Shown: positions 42,164 through 49,404 of the stretch, piece after piece
Numbering within the stretch: the stretch's first letter is position 1
Layout of the letters: the number at the start of each line of letters is the position of its first letter
Source: a virus
Length of the DNA stretch: 54,250 bases
Virus record (IMG/VR): IMGVR_UViG_3300049217_000080
Coordinates: 1 to 54,250 of that record
Strand: one strand, 5' to 3'
Translations under genes and position numbers: made by a program
The notes under the pieces: model-generated
The model's input: the letters and a program-made list of their open reading frames with translations, nothing else
Database searches by the model: none
Told to the model about the DNA's origin: nothing

Positions 42164-44022
42164 TATTTTTGTCCTTTCGGCTTAGTCGGTTGAGGGAACG
42201 GCGAATTAGTCTGAGAATTAAGATTGGGAATGTCTACGTTTGGAGCCCTACTCAGTGTGTCTTGAGATTCCGAAACTCCGGGCAAAATTTGACCCAAGTT
42301 CAGGTTATTGTAATCGTCTGTTCTATCTTGGTAAGCATTTGTGTTGGTCATCTGTCCGTAATATGTAACGCTATTAGTACTATCTAAGCTTACACCACTA
42401 CTCAACTTTAGTGTTGTTTTAAATCTTTTTATACCACTTCCGGAATCAATAAAACAATTATGAATAACGCTTTCAATATGAAAAACAATACCCTCAAACT
42501 CTAAATTATCACCAATACAGATTGGCTCAATCACACCAACCATTTCGAGAGTTCCGTTTAGTTTTAAATGACCACCAAAAGTAGCGTCTGCCATTATCTT
42601 TGACCAAATCACGGTTTTGACAGCTACTTCATTACCTGGATCAAATAGATTATAAATAATAGACGGTCTTAGTCCACTTCTTTGAACATCTTTAGGGTCA
42701 AAAGCATAATTACCAGCCGATATTTCTTGAGTAGTTCCAACTCCTTGTTTATCTGCGGAACTACCTCTAGAAAAATATTGATAAAAATTTACTCTAGCGA
42801 CTTCGTCTCTGCCCATATCAAAGCTATAGACTAGTGAAGAATCTACGCTCCATCTCGGAACGGTCAAAAATTTTGTTACTGGTGTCTTTATGTTAAATCT
42901 AGTTTCAAAGTCTTGAGTTGTAAAAGGTGCTTGTCTAAAAATTACGGTAGGATAAACTTTATTGTCTGTGTTAAGTCTATAACAAGTATATATTTCGTTT
43001 AGCGGGGTATTTGTGTACTGATTAATTATTGCCCACGCCTTTGTTGCATTCCAGTACTCTGGTGCAAATTCGGTTTGACCATCCAGGTCAGCGGTTGTAA
43101 AATGAAAGCCAGCACCATCGAATTGTGATTGGCCTCTAAAAGCAGGATTTAATCCTTGCGCCATGCTTTGATCGAGATTTGCTGAATAACTTTGAATTCC
43201 AAAAATATAGTTATAAACATCTTTGGCGGCTTTAGCGTTTGGTATTCCAAGCAGATTTCCAACTAGGTGAGGAATAGCAAAGTGAGTGTTAGGGCTTGGA
43301 AGGAAGGGAGAAATACCATCCACGTCTTTTAGATTGACCCCTCTTCCAATAAAACTACAAATCAATTGCTGAACTAGGTAGTTTAATATATAGTACCCAG
43401 TCTTTTTGTTGATGAGTTGTATCCAATCAAAAGAAAACATTCTAGTAAATAAAGTAAAGTTGTCTTGTGCGCCAGAAGCAAGCAGATTTTGATTGTAGTA
43501 AATAATGTTGTTAAATTCAGTAAAGCCATATCCTTCTATACGAAAAAATACGTTTTTAGTACCATCTTGTTCATTTACAGAAATATTTTTAGAAACTCTT
43601 TGGACTTTAAAAAGACCCTTAAAGCCATCGTTGGGTCCGTTAATGGGATCGCCATTGTTGGCATTGATAGTTACCCGTCTCGCGTCTTCTTCCCAATTGA
43701 GCATGTTTACAAACACAAAATCGCCAGGAGCAACTGCCGCCAGATAATTAATATCTGTTTCTTTTAAAGAAGCCTCCATTGAAGGGGTTAGGGTTCCTTT
43801 ATTCATGCATGTACTTACTGATACACAATCATTTTCAACTACCAAGGGATCATTTTCATTTGTGTTCAGCGGCGGGACAGTACTGTTCCTAAAAGTATCC
43901 CTATTCTCAAAGCGAACAAAAGTAAGAACCCAAGTAGGGCTCGACTGATTTACAGCACTATGCTCATTAGTAGCTTCGGTATTACTATTCAAATTTACAG
44001 TATAAGCGTTATTGCCTTGCAT
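42163..44022 (-). CDS. Baseplate hub protein (gpD/gp44-like)
   Basis: This 619-residue protein has a C-terminal third containing LKLNGTLEMVGVIEPICIGDNLEFEG...FHIESVIHNC and FKTTLKLSSGV, the final beta domain typical of hub proteins that join tail tube and spike. The N-terminal half with GDFVFVNMLNWEEDARRV resembles the hub's first barrel. Order with spike and tape measure fits. It overlaps both neighbours by one base, as expected for a coupled operon. Confidence 0.7.
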   Translation of the reverse strand: MQGNNAYTVNLNSNTEATNEHSAVNQSSPTWVLTFVRFENRDTFRNSTVPPLNTNENDPLVVENDCVSVSTCMNKGTLTPSMEASLKETDINYLAAVAPGDFVFVNMLNWEEDARRVTINANNGDPINGPNDGFKGLFKVQRVSKNISVNEQDGTKNVFFRIEGYGFTEFNNIIYYNQNLLASGAQDNFTLFTRMFSFDWIQLINKKTGYYILNYLVQQLICSFIGRGVNLKDVDGISPFLPSPNTHFAIPHLVGNLLGIPNAKAAKDVYNYIFGIQSYSANLDQSMAQGLNPAFRGQSQFDGAGFHFTTADLDGQTEFAPEYWNATKAWAIINQYTNTPLNEIYTCYRLNTDNKVYPTVIFRQAPFTTQDFETRFNIKTPVTKFLTVPRWSVDSSLVYSFDMGRDEVARVNFYQYFSRGSSADKQGVGTTQEISAGNYAFDPKDVQRSGLRPSIIYNLFDPGNEVAVKTVIWSKIMADATFGGHLKLNGTLEMVGVIEPICIGDNLEFEGIVFHIESVIHNCFIDSGSGIKRFKTTLKLSSGVSLDSTNSVTYYGQMTNTNAYQDRTDDYNNLNLGQILPGVSESQDTLSRAPNVDIPNLNSQTNSPFPQPTKPKGQK

Positions 44023-46379
44023 TAGTGGTTATTATTCCAATCTCGAATTTGCACCACAGACATTGTCGGCGGTCCAGCTGAAGATGAATTAGCTTGTGGT
44101 TGAGGTCCTTTGGACAGGATGGCATTAGCAAGATCAGACTTCGGTTTCTTTCCATTGTTAATGTCCATAATTATTTGTCCGAATAAGAGGAGTTGTTTGT
44201 TTACGTCATCCAAATGACCTGCTGTAGGAGTTAAGCTTTTTCCAAAGCTTTCCCAGTTATCAATGAAAGCTTGTTGAGTAGTGGCTATATTGGCATTTAC
44301 TTTGTCCGCATCTTTTGTCTCCGTACCAGCACCACCACCCAATACCATGTTTGGATGAGTAATGTCTCCGCTAGTAAAAGAGACTCCAGCAGCCATAATA
44401 TCTTGGGCTGTTTTTAATTTTCCAGCATAAGCCCCTATACCAGGAGTATTCAGCGTCTGTCCAGCCATAACGGCGGCTTGACGTACATCTTCGGGCACAG
44501 GAATTCCGCTTGCTAGGGCTTTCCCTATTGGTATCCCATTATCCTGTTCCCATTTCCTTATAATAGCTCTATATCCCGGCATAGAACTATCTAGAGACCC
44601 ACTTGCTCCAATATTATTGGCCTGACTATCCATCAGAGATTCTACAGTAGTGTATCCCGTATCTCCAGGTTTTTTTCCTTTATTGAACTTATACGCTGCT
44701 GATTCTGCTGCTAGACGAAGCGTGGCAGGATCTTCTGCTCCAACTGCAGCTTCGAATATTTTAGATCCTTCTGCTCCCATACTCATAAGACGGCTCCACT
44801 TGGGGTCCCTAATCATAGCGGCACGTTTTAATACAGAAAACGTCCCACTTCTGGCACCGCTAAGTTGCTTATACGCTTCATATGCGTTTTTAGCTCCTTC
44901 TACACCAGCGCCCGTATTTTCCGCTAAGCCCTTACCAAATTGATCCGATATTCTGGCGGCATCCTGAGCGGTTTTGGCGCCAGCTGCAGCTATAAACTGA
45001 GCAGCGGTTCCAGTGAAACTTCTAAATAAGTCAACTAATTCGCTATCGTTTAGACCGTCCTTAAAAGCTGTGGCCATAACCCTGGCTGTGGCTTCTTTGG
45101 TTTGGGCGGCACCACCCATGGTCTTACTGAGAGATCCTAAAATTTGAGATGCATTAGTTAGATTGTAATCTTTTTCAAGTTGGAGACCATAGCCCGCTTC
45201 TCTTCCCATGCGAGCGGAACCACCAGCACCAAGAATGTTTTGTTGCATTCCCGTGACTTGCTCTTCGGTGAACTGCATTCCGTTGCCGCCGTAGCCCATG
45301 TTGCCTTGGAGAAATCCGTTCTTACCTCTAAAACCTTGGTCGGATAATCCCAGCCCTCTTTGAATTCCTAGATTTCTTTGATAATTCTGGGCGTTATAAT
45401 CGGCGGCCAATTTCTTAAATGGGTCCTCGTTTTCTGCACCTGTAATGGATTGCTGAGCTAAATCAGCAAGATCTTTAGAGGATAATTTTTCATAAGCATT
45501 TTTATCGCCCGTAAAAATAGCTCTCTGGGTAGGAGTAGCAAGCATCGTGGTTAATCCACCTGCCATTAAGGCTAATCCAGGACCGGCACCAATTCCAGTG
45601 CTGGTCAGTGCACCACCAGCAGCCATCATTCCAATCGCGGTCGCGATGCCCCCAGCAGCATTGAGCATTTGATCTTCAACTCTTGATGCTTTCCATGCTT
45701 TTTGTGCGGCTGCGAGAGCTTTGGATCTTTCTGGTAAAAATGACATATGGCTGGGGTCAGTCATATCTTTAAGTTGCTGTCCTACTAAATAAGAAACGGC
45801 GGACCCAGCAGCAGCAGAGGCATCCACTTGAAGTCTACCGATACCACCAATAGCTGCGCCTACGCCCGCTATTGCGCCGCCCAACCACGCTCCCCCTTTG
45901 GCCATAGCTCCTATACCAGAAGCGGTATCTTTTTGTTTATTTTGTTGCTGGGTCTGAACATTGTAGCGCTCAACTTGAGCCCTCAATTCTCCTGTGGCAC
46001 GCTTTTCCTTTTCAGTAAGATTGAGTAACTTTTCTTTAATTTCAAGCTTTCTTTGTTCACTTGAAACACCATCTAATTGCTCTTTATTTAGGTCGCCCTG
46101 AAGTCTTTTGATTATGTCAAATTTACGTCTCGTCTCTTCAAACATTTTATCTGACTGTTGCTTAGCCTTCTGTTGGCTTTGCTCCATCTGACGATCGTTT
46201 GGGGCGCCAGGAAGCCCTCCGAGTCCGAGGGACTGCATTTTTTGGGAAATTTGGCGCTGTTGCTGAATCAAAGCGGGTCCCGTATTGATCTGATTCAACT
46301 GATCCTGCATACGCTTTATAGCACTGTTAAATGCTTTATCGTCGAGATCAAGACTAATTTTTAACTTTTTCTCAGACAT
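44022..46379 (-). CDS. Tail tape-measure protein
   Basis: This 785-residue protein has an N-terminus ISLDLDDKAFNSAIKRMQDQLNQI followed by a long Gln/Lys-rich coiled coil to about residue 155, typical of tape measures. A Gly/Ala-rich hydrophobic stretch (about 160-300) with membrane-like segments may insert into the host membrane during injection. With the usual 1.5 angstrom per residue it would set a tail of roughly 115-120 nm. It is the first gene of the baseplate operon, after a 140-bp control region. Confidence 0.75.
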   Translation of the reverse strand: MSEKKLKISLDLDDKAFNSAIKRMQDQLNQINTGPALIQQQRQISQKMQSLGLGGLPGAPNDRQMEQSQQKAKQQSDKMFEETRRKFDIIKRLQGDLNKEQLDGVSSEQRKLEIKEKLLNLTEKEKRATGELRAQVERYNVQTQQQNKQKDTASGIGAMAKGGAWLGGAIAGVGAAIGGIGRLQVDASAAAGSAVSYLVGQQLKDMTDPSHMSFLPERSKALAAAQKAWKASRVEDQMLNAAGGIATAIGMMAAGGALTSTGIGAGPGLALMAGGLTTMLATPTQRAIFTGDKNAYEKLSSKDLADLAQQSITGAENEDPFKKLAADYNAQNYQRNLGIQRGLGLSDQGFRGKNGFLQGNMGYGGNGMQFTEEQVTGMQQNILGAGGSARMGREAGYGLQLEKDYNLTNASQILGSLSKTMGGAAQTKEATARVMATAFKDGLNDSELVDLFRSFTGTAAQFIAAAGAKTAQDAARISDQFGKGLAENTGAGVEGAKNAYEAYKQLSGARSGTFSVLKRAAMIRDPKWSRLMSMGAEGSKIFEAAVGAEDPATLRLAAESAAYKFNKGKKPGDTGYTTVESLMDSQANNIGASGSLDSSMPGYRAIIRKWEQDNGIPIGKALASGIPVPEDVRQAAVMAGQTLNTPGIGAYAGKLKTAQDIMAAGVSFTSGDITHPNMVLGGGAGTETKDADKVNANIATTQQAFIDNWESFGKSLTPTAGHLDDVNKQLLLFGQIIMDINNGKKPKSDLANAILSKGPQPQANSSSAGPPTMSVVQIRDWNNNH

Positions 46380-46413
46380 TTCAATACCTTACGTGTTTGT
46401 CTCTTAAACGAAT

Positions 46414-46479
46414 AAAAGGGCCTTAGAGTAAAGATTCCGTTTAGAGGACATCTTAGACTCCGTAGCCCTTTTATATCAT
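46414..46479 (-). promoter_or_regulatory. Control region of tape-measure/baseplate operon
   Basis: The minus strand carries AATGATATAA (46471-46480) and GAATCTTTA (46429-46437), 92 and 50 bases before the ATG at 46379. Arms GCCCTTTT (46465-46472) and AAAAGGGC (46414-46421) are perfect complements 42 bases apart, so the leader can form a stem whose 3' arm is followed by T-rich sequence, like an attenuator. No gene is visible in 46380-46520. Confidence 0.5.
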
Positions 46480-46520
46480 TGGGGGAGAAAGGGGAGGGAA
46501 ATTGAGGGGTTACAAGATAA

Positions 46521-46718
46521 CTAGACGGTGTTCATCCACTCCCCAACAACACCGCCCAAAGCCGCAACACAAATCAAATAGATCAGATAATACGTTATCA
46601 GAGAGCTATTAGCTGCACCAAAAAATACGTACATAAAGACCTTGGTAAATAGCCAGCCGACGTAAGCTATTTTAAACAGAAAAAACCATGCTGAAAGGTA
46701 AGCCTTAAGAAATCTCAT
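46521..46718 (-). CDS. Small two-helix membrane protein, holin candidate
   Basis: The 65-residue protein has hydrophobic segments at about 10-33 (AWFFLFKIAYVGWLFTKVFMYVFF region) and 42-58 (YYLIYLICVAALGGVV), with a basic N-terminus. Size and two spans fit class II holins. It is the last gene of a coupled run that includes a tiny lipoprotein, which supports a lysis function, but this is inference. Its start overlaps the previous gene by 14 bp. Confidence 0.55.
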   Translation of the reverse strand: MRFLKAYLSAWFFLFKIAYVGWLFTKVFMYVFFGAANSSLITYYLIYLICVAALGGVVGEWMNTV

Positions 46719-46893
46719 TTATTTGCTTCTTAAGTCTTTCTGCTTGAGCCAAAAAGAAGGCGTCAAGATCGGTGCCGTCATTTTTAATATTCCGTATCGT
46801 AAGCCTAAGGCACGCCGTCAAATGGTGCATATCCTTATGGGACTGTTTCTTTTTTGCTTTTTTCTTCATGACTTTCTCCTTCTTTTTAGCCAT
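46705..46893 (-). CDS. Small highly basic protein
   Basis: The protein has 62 residues from the ATG at 46893, with an AGAGGA site. The first ~18 residues are mostly lysine, and a helical region follows. Its start overlaps the lipoprotein stop as TGATG. No membrane segment is present. Nucleic-acid or membrane-surface binding is possible from charge alone. Confidence 0.55.
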   Translation of the reverse strand: MAKKKEKVMKKKAKKKQSHKDMHHLTACLRLTIRNIKNDGTDLDAFFLAQAERLKKQINEIS

Positions 46894-47039
46894 CAAATTC
46901 CTCTTCTAGCAGACGTGTTGTCAATCAGTTCACATTCGTAGTAGTTAATATCTATCGCCACGCAATTCTTAACTCTTACTTTCTGAGGTCCAGAACAAGC
47001 TGATAATAGGGCTAATCCCAAAAACATTAAGTATTTCAT
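46893..47039 (-). CDS. 48-residue lipoprotein, o-spanin-like candidate
   Basis: The frame from ATG 47039 to TGA 46893 encodes a signal peptide MKYLMFLGLALLSAC with a canonical lipobox LSAC (Cys15) and a mature part of about 34 residues containing two more cysteines. It overlaps both neighbours (ATGA upstream, TGATG downstream), which strongly supports translation. Very short outer-membrane lipoproteins in lysis cassettes are typical of o-spanins (lambda Rz1). No i-spanin partner is obvious. Confidence 0.65.
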   Translation of the reverse strand: MKYLMFLGLALLSACSGPQKVRVKNCVAIDINYYECELIDNTSARRGI

Positions 47040-47389
47040 TTCTGTCTCCAAAGCATTTCAACCAATACCAGCTCTTTAAACATGCCCAGCGACATTCTCC
47101 TAGGCTGGGTTCTTTTCATCCAAACACTACTGTTACCAACCTTGTCTCTACACAAAACTTCTGAGCCCAAAATATAGTTAAGATTTCCACAGTGTTCTAT
47201 TGTGAATCTAACACATCCCTTGCTTGGGACTGGATTGTACATCTTATTACCGTAAGAATCTTTTAGTCCATGCAAAACATATTCTACTGGCTTATACAAA
47301 AAGAACCAAGCTGGGTCTCCATAGAAAACATCTCCGGTTTTAGGAGGATTTAGCCAGAGACATAATTTAAGATAAAGTCTACGAAACAT
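47036..47389 (-). CDS. Hypothetical protein
   Basis: This 117-residue basic protein is not recognised. It starts MFRRLYLKLCLWLNPPKTGD with an amphipathic N-terminal helix and has cysteines at about 10, 59, 67 and 80. The ATG lies only a few bases after an AGGATATAGG element (47391-47400), so leader length is uncertain. Confidence 0.6.
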   Translation of the reverse strand: MFRRLYLKLCLWLNPPKTGDVFYGDPAWFFLYKPVEYVLHGLKDSYGNKMYNPVPSKGCVRFTIEHCGNLNYILGSEVLCRDKVGNSSVWMKRTQPRRMSLGMFKELVLVEMLWRQK

Positions 47390-47398
47390 ACCTATATC

Positions 47399-47809
47399 CT
47401 AACACGGTTTTTTCAAAATGTCAAGGGCTTTCTTTGAGTCGGAGCCAGTGATTCCAATATATGGATTTATTTGAACTAAATGATCTAAGATTTTATCCAT
47501 GTCATTTTTATCATCCAGAATAACAAAGTGCTTGATATCTTTGTGGTCCAAAACATATCTTTCAATATGATGACCTCGATCATCTTTTTGAGTTAAGTCG
47601 GTGACATCTATAACCTTTTTAGGATCTACGCCGTAATTACCTAACATTCCTTTGACGAATGATAGCCCGCTGTGACGCCAAGAACTTGAAACCACGATCT
47701 TTAGATCTGGCTCTTGTGATAGAAGCTTGTTTAAGTTGCCAATAGCGGCTTTAGAAATGACGCCATTTATAATAACAACTCCGTCAAAATCTAGAAATAA
47801 AACTTTCAT
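47399..47809 (-). CDS. HAD-superfamily phosphatase (polynucleotide 3'-phosphatase-like)
   Basis: The protein has 136 residues. Motif I is LDFDGV with nucleophile D7 and D9. Motif II is VVSSSWR (Ser41-Ser43). Motif IV is VILDDKNDMD with D99/D100. The SSSWR variant is found in the HAD family associated with RNA-repair proteins and polynucleotide kinase/phosphatases. A role in nucleic-acid end repair or nucleotide dephosphorylation is likely. Start and stop are coupled (ATGA overlap with 47806-48063). Confidence 0.75.
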   Translation of the reverse strand: MKVLFLDFDGVVIINGVISKAAIGNLNKLLSQEPDLKIVVSSSWRHSGLSFVKGMLGNYGVDPKKVIDVTDLTQKDDRGHHIERYVLDHKDIKHFVILDDKNDMDKILDHLVQINPYIGITGSDSKKALDILKKPC

Positions 47810-48063
47810 ATTTTCTCTCCCGGATAACTTTCTGGAACGCCTTTTAAGTTTTTGTAGCTATATGTTTTGATGAGTGTCTGAATGTTGGACATAACCTCTG
47901 GCGGCCATCCAGCGACCTCTCCAATATAAAAAGCGCACGCAATGGCGGGAACGTGAGTGGAAACTGCGATCAAGCTAATGCACTCTACAACTCCTCTACT
48001 TTCTTGTCTCAAGAACCAGGCCTGAATCTCTTTCTTCGTGCTATCGTAATTAGATATATCCAC
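47806..48063 (-). CDS. Hypothetical small protein
   Basis: The 85-residue protein uses a GTG start at 48063 with a good AAGGGG site. The central stretch VVECISLIAVSTHVPAIACAFYIGEVAGW is hydrophobic and could be one membrane segment or a buried core helix. No family is recognised. Confidence 0.6.
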   Translation of the reverse strand: MDISNYDSTKKEIQAWFLRQESRGVVECISLIAVSTHVPAIACAFYIGEVAGWPPEVMSNIQTLIKTYSYKNLKGVPESYPGEKI

Positions 48064-48075
48064 TTATCCCCTTTT

Positions 48076-48426
48076 CTATTTAGACCACGGAAATTTCCAA
48101 CTTAAATTCAGGCTATAACTATTAGTTGTTATGTGGTTGCTGGCGGTATCAGCCAACCCTAGCGTAGGCAATTTAAAATCGACGGCATGATTCTTGTAAG
48201 ATTTATATGTGTATCCAACTCCACCTATCGCATCGGTAGCGCCGGCTCCAAAAGTCGTTACAGCAAAAGAAGTTGCCTTGGTTGTATAATATTTCTCGAT
48301 TTGATCATCAGTTTGATATACCTGACTGGATTTAGCACTTGCTTCTAAAAAATGAGTGCATGCGTCTTGGTGATTCTGAACTGCATTTTGACAGGCCATA
48401 CTGATCATCCAGGACGCTAAAGGCAT
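48076..48426 (-). CDS. Hypothetical protein
   Basis: The protein has 116 residues from the ATG at 48426, chosen because AAAAGGAC lies six bases upstream; a longer frame would begin inside the previous gene. The N-terminal third is Ala/Cys/His-rich and helical. The C-terminus is Ser/Thr/Asn-rich and ends SLNLSWKFPWSK, like an outer-membrane beta strand. No function is assigned. Confidence 0.55.
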   Translation of the reverse strand: MPLASWMISMACQNAVQNHQDACTHFLEASAKSSQVYQTDDQIEKYYTTKATSFAVTTFGAGATDAIGGVGYTYKSYKNHAVDFKLPTLGLADTASNHITTNSYSLNLSWKFPWSK

Positions 48427-48427
48427 A

Positions 48428-48661
48428 TTAGTCCTTTTCGGTTCCAAATGCTGAATCGAGTTCGTCTAGGACTCCCAATTGACTATCGTCATCCCATTCA
48501 TCAAAAGGCTGCTCTTTGTCCATAACCCTATCCGCTAGTTCAAATAGATGCTGGACCTCTTCTTCTGTTTTACCAGAATCGATCATCTCTCCTATATTAG
48601 AAAGGGCCTCTTTTGAAGTCATCGTTCCTTTATTATACTCGACGCACAACATGCAGCACAT
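48428..48661 (-). CDS. Hypothetical acidic small protein
   Basis: The 77-residue protein has an AAGGAGTAATT site before ATG 48661. A second start at 48622, after AAAGGAACG, is also possible and would remove a Cys-rich leader (MCCMLCVEYNKG). The C-terminal half is strongly acidic. It is not recognised. Confidence 0.55.
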   Translation of the reverse strand: MCCMLCVEYNKGTMTSKEALSNIGEMIDSGKTEEEVQHLFELADRVMDKEQPFDEWDDDSQLGVLDELDSAFGTEKD

Positions 48662-48670
48662 AATTACTCC

Positions 48671-48883
48671 TTAAAACCAATCCGGATCTTCATACCTTAA
48701 CTTTTCCTCTTTTACTGGGAAGGGTGGACAACCAACGTAGCTATCTATCCTATACTTATCTAATTCTATCACATCTAAATTCGTGTCCTTACATTTTTCG
48801 CACTTTTTATTTGATATAGGATTAGAATAAACTTCTTCTCTCCACTTATAGTCGCAATATCTACACGTAAAATGAACTTTCAT
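48671..48883 (-). CDS. Small zinc-finger protein
   Basis: This 70-residue protein has C7-x2-C10 (FTCRYCDYKW) and C33-x2-C36 (KKCEKCKD), a classic rubredoxin-type zinc ribbon. An acidic tail follows. Such short ribbons are common in phage early regions and bind nucleic acid or proteins. No specific role can be named. Confidence 0.65.
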   Translation of the reverse strand: MKVHFTCRYCDYKWREEVYSNPISNKKCEKCKDTNLDVIELDKYRIDSYVGCPPFPVKEEKLRYEDPDWF

Positions 48884-48886
48884 TCA

Positions 48887-49213
48887 TTATCCCATCAAAC
48901 TTTTAGCTATGAGCAAAATTTTGTAAGTCAAACTTTCTACCAAATAAGCGAATTCAGGGTCCTGCTTCATATGCTTGCTGATCTCTTTATCGAAATAGCC
49001 CGGACATACTTTGTCGGCCTTCTCTAAAAGTTGAGAGCCTTTGTCGTCATCTCCAAGCTCGTACCAGTCGTGGGAGAGGCACACGAAAATCCTAGCTATC
49101 ATAGCTGGATGATAGATATCGGAATTAACATCAAAATGCTCTTCCATTTTCATGAGTTCTTCGGCTACTTTCAAATCTTCTTTTGATACGTCTCCATGCA
49201 AATTATGTTTCAT
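48887..49213 (-). CDS. Hypothetical protein, helical
   Basis: This 108-residue protein has paired helices (IARIFVCLSHDWYELGDDDKGSQLLEKADKV) reminiscent of a single TPR-like unit. Its start overlaps the previous stop by 4 bp. Function is unknown. Confidence 0.6.
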   Translation of the reverse strand: MKHNLHGDVSKEDLKVAEELMKMEEHFDVNSDIYHPAMIARIFVCLSHDWYELGDDDKGSQLLEKADKVCPGYFDKEISKHMKQDPEFAYLVESLTYKILLIAKSLMG

Positions 49214-49404
49214 TGCTTCTTACTCTTTTTCTCAGGGAAGGGTTTGATCAGCCTTTTATTTTTGTCGTAAAACTTAAGGACTAAACACCCATCTCTATGT
49301 TTAAGAGTGTAGTATACTATTTTGCTAATGTCAAGGATTTTTTGAAATAGTTTGATGTCTACAAATCCTGATTCTGGTACTGTTACTATCATATTAGGCC
49401 TCAT
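49210..49404 (-). CDS. Hypothetical small basic protein
   Basis: This 64-residue protein is beta/alpha in pattern with a Lys-rich tail. Its ATG overlaps the reductase stop as ATGA, and its own stop overlaps the next start, so it is part of a coupled run. It is not recognised. Confidence 0.6.
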   Translation of the reverse strand: MRPNMIVTVPESGFVDIKLFQKILDISKIVYYTLKHRDGCLVLKFYDKNKRLIKPFPEKKSKKQ

